Shown piece by piece: positions 62,201 to 64,000 of a DNA stretch of 64,000 nucleotides. Position 1 is the stretch's first letter. Each line of letters starts with the position of its first letter. The stretch lies in NCBI GenBank assembly GCA_946800325.1, contig OX326958.1:70491264-70555263 (forward strand), written 5' to 3'. A program made the position numbers and the translations under genes. Below the pieces are notes generated by a model. That model was not told where the DNA came from. It ran no database searches and saw only the letters and a list, made by a program, of their open reading frames with translations. This stretch comes from Luzula sylvatica. Taxonomy: Eukaryota; Streptophyta; Magnoliopsida; Poales; Juncaceae.

Positions 62201-64000
62201 CCCCCGCGCGAGAAATACAGCAACGCGAACGAATTTGGGAAATTACGTTTTTTGAAACCGAATTAACAGAAAATACAGCTTTTTTGGTAATTCATCACGA
62301 ATTATTGAATTTGAAGATTATCACATTGTAACTTTCTCATACTTTCTCCAAATGGCACGATCTTCATATCAAAATCGCTCGCCTCGACGAGAGGAACGCA
62401 GCAGCACGGCCGAATTTCGAAAATTATGTATTTTGAGCCCGAATTAACAAAAAATACTGTTTTTTTTGTAATTTCATCTTGAATTATTTAATATGAAGAT
62501 TGTCCAATTGTAGGTTTCTCAATCTTTCTCCAAATGGCACGATTTTTATATCAAAATCACTCGCCCCGGCGAGAGAAATACATCAGCGCGAACGAATTTG
62601 GGAAATTATGTATTATGAAACCGAATTAACAAAAAATACAGTTTTTTTGGTAATTTCATCATGAATTATTGAATTTGAAGATTATCACATTGTAACTTTC
62701 TCATACTTTCTCCAAATGGCACGATCTTCATATCAAAATCGCTCGACTCGACGAGAGGAATGCAGCTGCGCGGCCGAATTTCGAAAATTATGTATTTTGA
62801 GCCCGAATTAACAAAAAATACAGTTTTTTTTGTAATTTCATCTTGAATTATTGAATATGAAGATTGTCCATTTGTAGGTTTCTCAATCTTTCTCCAAATG
62901 GGACGATTTTTATATCAAAATCACTCGCCCCGGCGAGAGAAATACAGCAGCGCGAACGAATTTGGGAAATTATGTTTTTTGAAACCGAATTAACAGAAAA
63001 TACAGTTTTTTTGGTAATTTCATCATGAATTATTGAATTTGAGGATTATAACATTGTAACTTTCTCATACTTTCTCCAAATGGTACGATTTTCATATGAA
63101 AATCGCTCGCCTCGACGAGTGGAATGCAGTAACGCGGCCGAATTTCGAAAATTATGTATTTTGAGCCCGAATTAACAAAAAATACAGTTTTTTTTGTAAT
63201 TTCATCTTGAATTATTTAATATGAAGATTGTCCAATTGTAGGTTTCTCAATCTTTCTCCAAATGGCGCGATTTTTATATCAAAATCGCTCGCCCCCGCGC
63301 GAGAAATACAGCAGCGCGAACGAATTTGGGAAATTATGTATTTTGAAACCGAATTAACAGAAAATACAGTTTTTTTGGTAATTTCATCATGAATTATTGA
63401 ATTTGAAGATTATCACATTGTAACTTTCTCATACTTTCTCCAAATGGCACGATCTTCATATCAAAATCGCTCACCTCGACGAGAGGAATGCAGCAGCGCG
63501 GCCGAATTTCGAAAATTATGTATTTTGAGACCGAATTAACAAAAAATACAGTGTTTTTTGTAATTTCATCTTAAATTATTGAATATGAAGATTGTCCAAT
63601 TGTAGGTTTCTCAATCTTTCTCCAAATGGCACGATTTTTATATCAAAATCGCTCGCCCCCGCGCGAGAAATACAACAGCGCGAACGAATTTGGGAAATTA
63701 TGTATTTTGAAACCGAATTAACAGAAAATACAGTTTTTTTGGTAATTTCATCATGAAATATTGAATTTGAAGATTATCACATTGTAACTTTCTCCAAATG
63801 GCACGATCTTCATATCAAAATCGCTCGCCTCGACGAGAGGAATGCAGCAACTCGGCCGAATTTCGAAAATTATGTATTTTGAGCCCGAATTAACAAAAAA
63901 TACAGTTTTTTTTGTAATTTCATCTTGAATTATTGAATATGAAGATTGTCCAATTGTAGGTTTCTCAATCTTTCTCCAAATGGCACGATTTTTATATCAA
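59206..64000 (+). repeat. Mosaic duplication with 2901-bp then 2173-bp offset
   Basis: Variants at 59.2-60.3 kb recur 2901 bp later (AATTACGTTTTTTG 59341/62242; GAGGATTATAACATTG near 60140/63041; GGTACGAT 60181/63082). From about 61.1 kb the matches are 2173 bp apart (GGCGCGATTT near 61092 and 63265; CTCACCTCGACGAG near 61298 and 63471; the shortened GTAACTTTCTCCAAATGG near 61611 and 63784). The difference, 728 bp, is exactly two dimers missing from the second copy. It reaches the window edge. Confidence 0.75.

Larger units (their letters stand above)
50419..64000 (+). repeat. Satellite array, right block (same family)
   Basis: This is the same A/B dimer satellite in the same orientation and register as the left block. 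It resumes inside an A monomer at CAAATGGCACGATTTTTATA, exactly where the left block stops, so the array was continuous before the retrotransposon inserted. It runs off the right edge. It contains more hybrid monomers than the left block, for example A heads joined to B tails with TTTTAAACCCGAATTAACAG near 52.5, 53.6 and 55.4 kb, and one scrambled junction near 56.3 kb. No gene is supported here; the short ORFs are translations of the repeat. Confidence 0.97.

Overview
The window is plant nuclear DNA, almost certainly heterochromatic. It is one long satellite array interrupted by a single young LTR retrotransposon. The evidence for a plant is a retrotransposon primed by initiator tRNA-Met, a Ty1/copia-type Gag of the UBN2 class, a second protein of the 'putative plant transposon protein' type, CT-rich leaders after TATA boxes, and a satellite monomer length (182 bp) in the usual plant range. 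I cannot name the species. There are no host genes, tRNAs or rRNAs.

Layout. Positions 1-42355 and 50419-64000 are one satellite family on one strand, broken only by the insertion. The basic unit is a 364-bp dimer of two diverged 182-bp monomers, here called A and B. Each monomer starts with a short CpG-rich head carrying a CTCG...CGAG dyad and continues into an AT-rich body. About 300 monomers are present. Above the dimer there is patchy higher-order structure: a 3639-bp tandem duplication (13464-20741), a 2002-bp, 11-monomer tandem duplication (6369-10372), a three-copy 1819/1455/1819-bp block (25107-30199), an 1818-bp duplication (about 52.9-56.3 kb) and a 2.9-kb mosaic duplication (59.2-64 kb). 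Hybrid A/B monomers break the A-B alternation in places, and a scrambled junction lies at 56300-56420.

The retrotransposon occupies 42356-50418 on the minus strand, with a perfect 5-bp target duplication (CAAAT). Its LTRs are 1408 and 1407 bp and differ by about three substitutions and one indel, so the insertion is recent. In sense order it has: the 5' LTR (49012-50418) with TATA box and an upstream array of GTTCGAAC-centred palindromes; a tRNA-iMet primer site; a 782-residue Gag with two zinc knuckles; a 765-bp spacer with six more palindrome pairs; a second ORF of 428 residues (ORF2) with a plant transposon-type domain; several polypurine tracts; and the 3' LTR (42356-43763). No protease, integrase, reverse transcriptase or RNase H is present and there is no room for them. 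It is therefore a non-autonomous, Gag-carrying, Sirevirus-like element that must borrow pol functions in trans. Both ORFs are intact.

The most interesting signals are this Gag + ORF2 element without pol, its palindrome-pair arrays (upstream of the TATA box in the LTR and again ahead of ORF2), the conserved dyads in the satellite, and the record of unequal exchange and template switching in the array.
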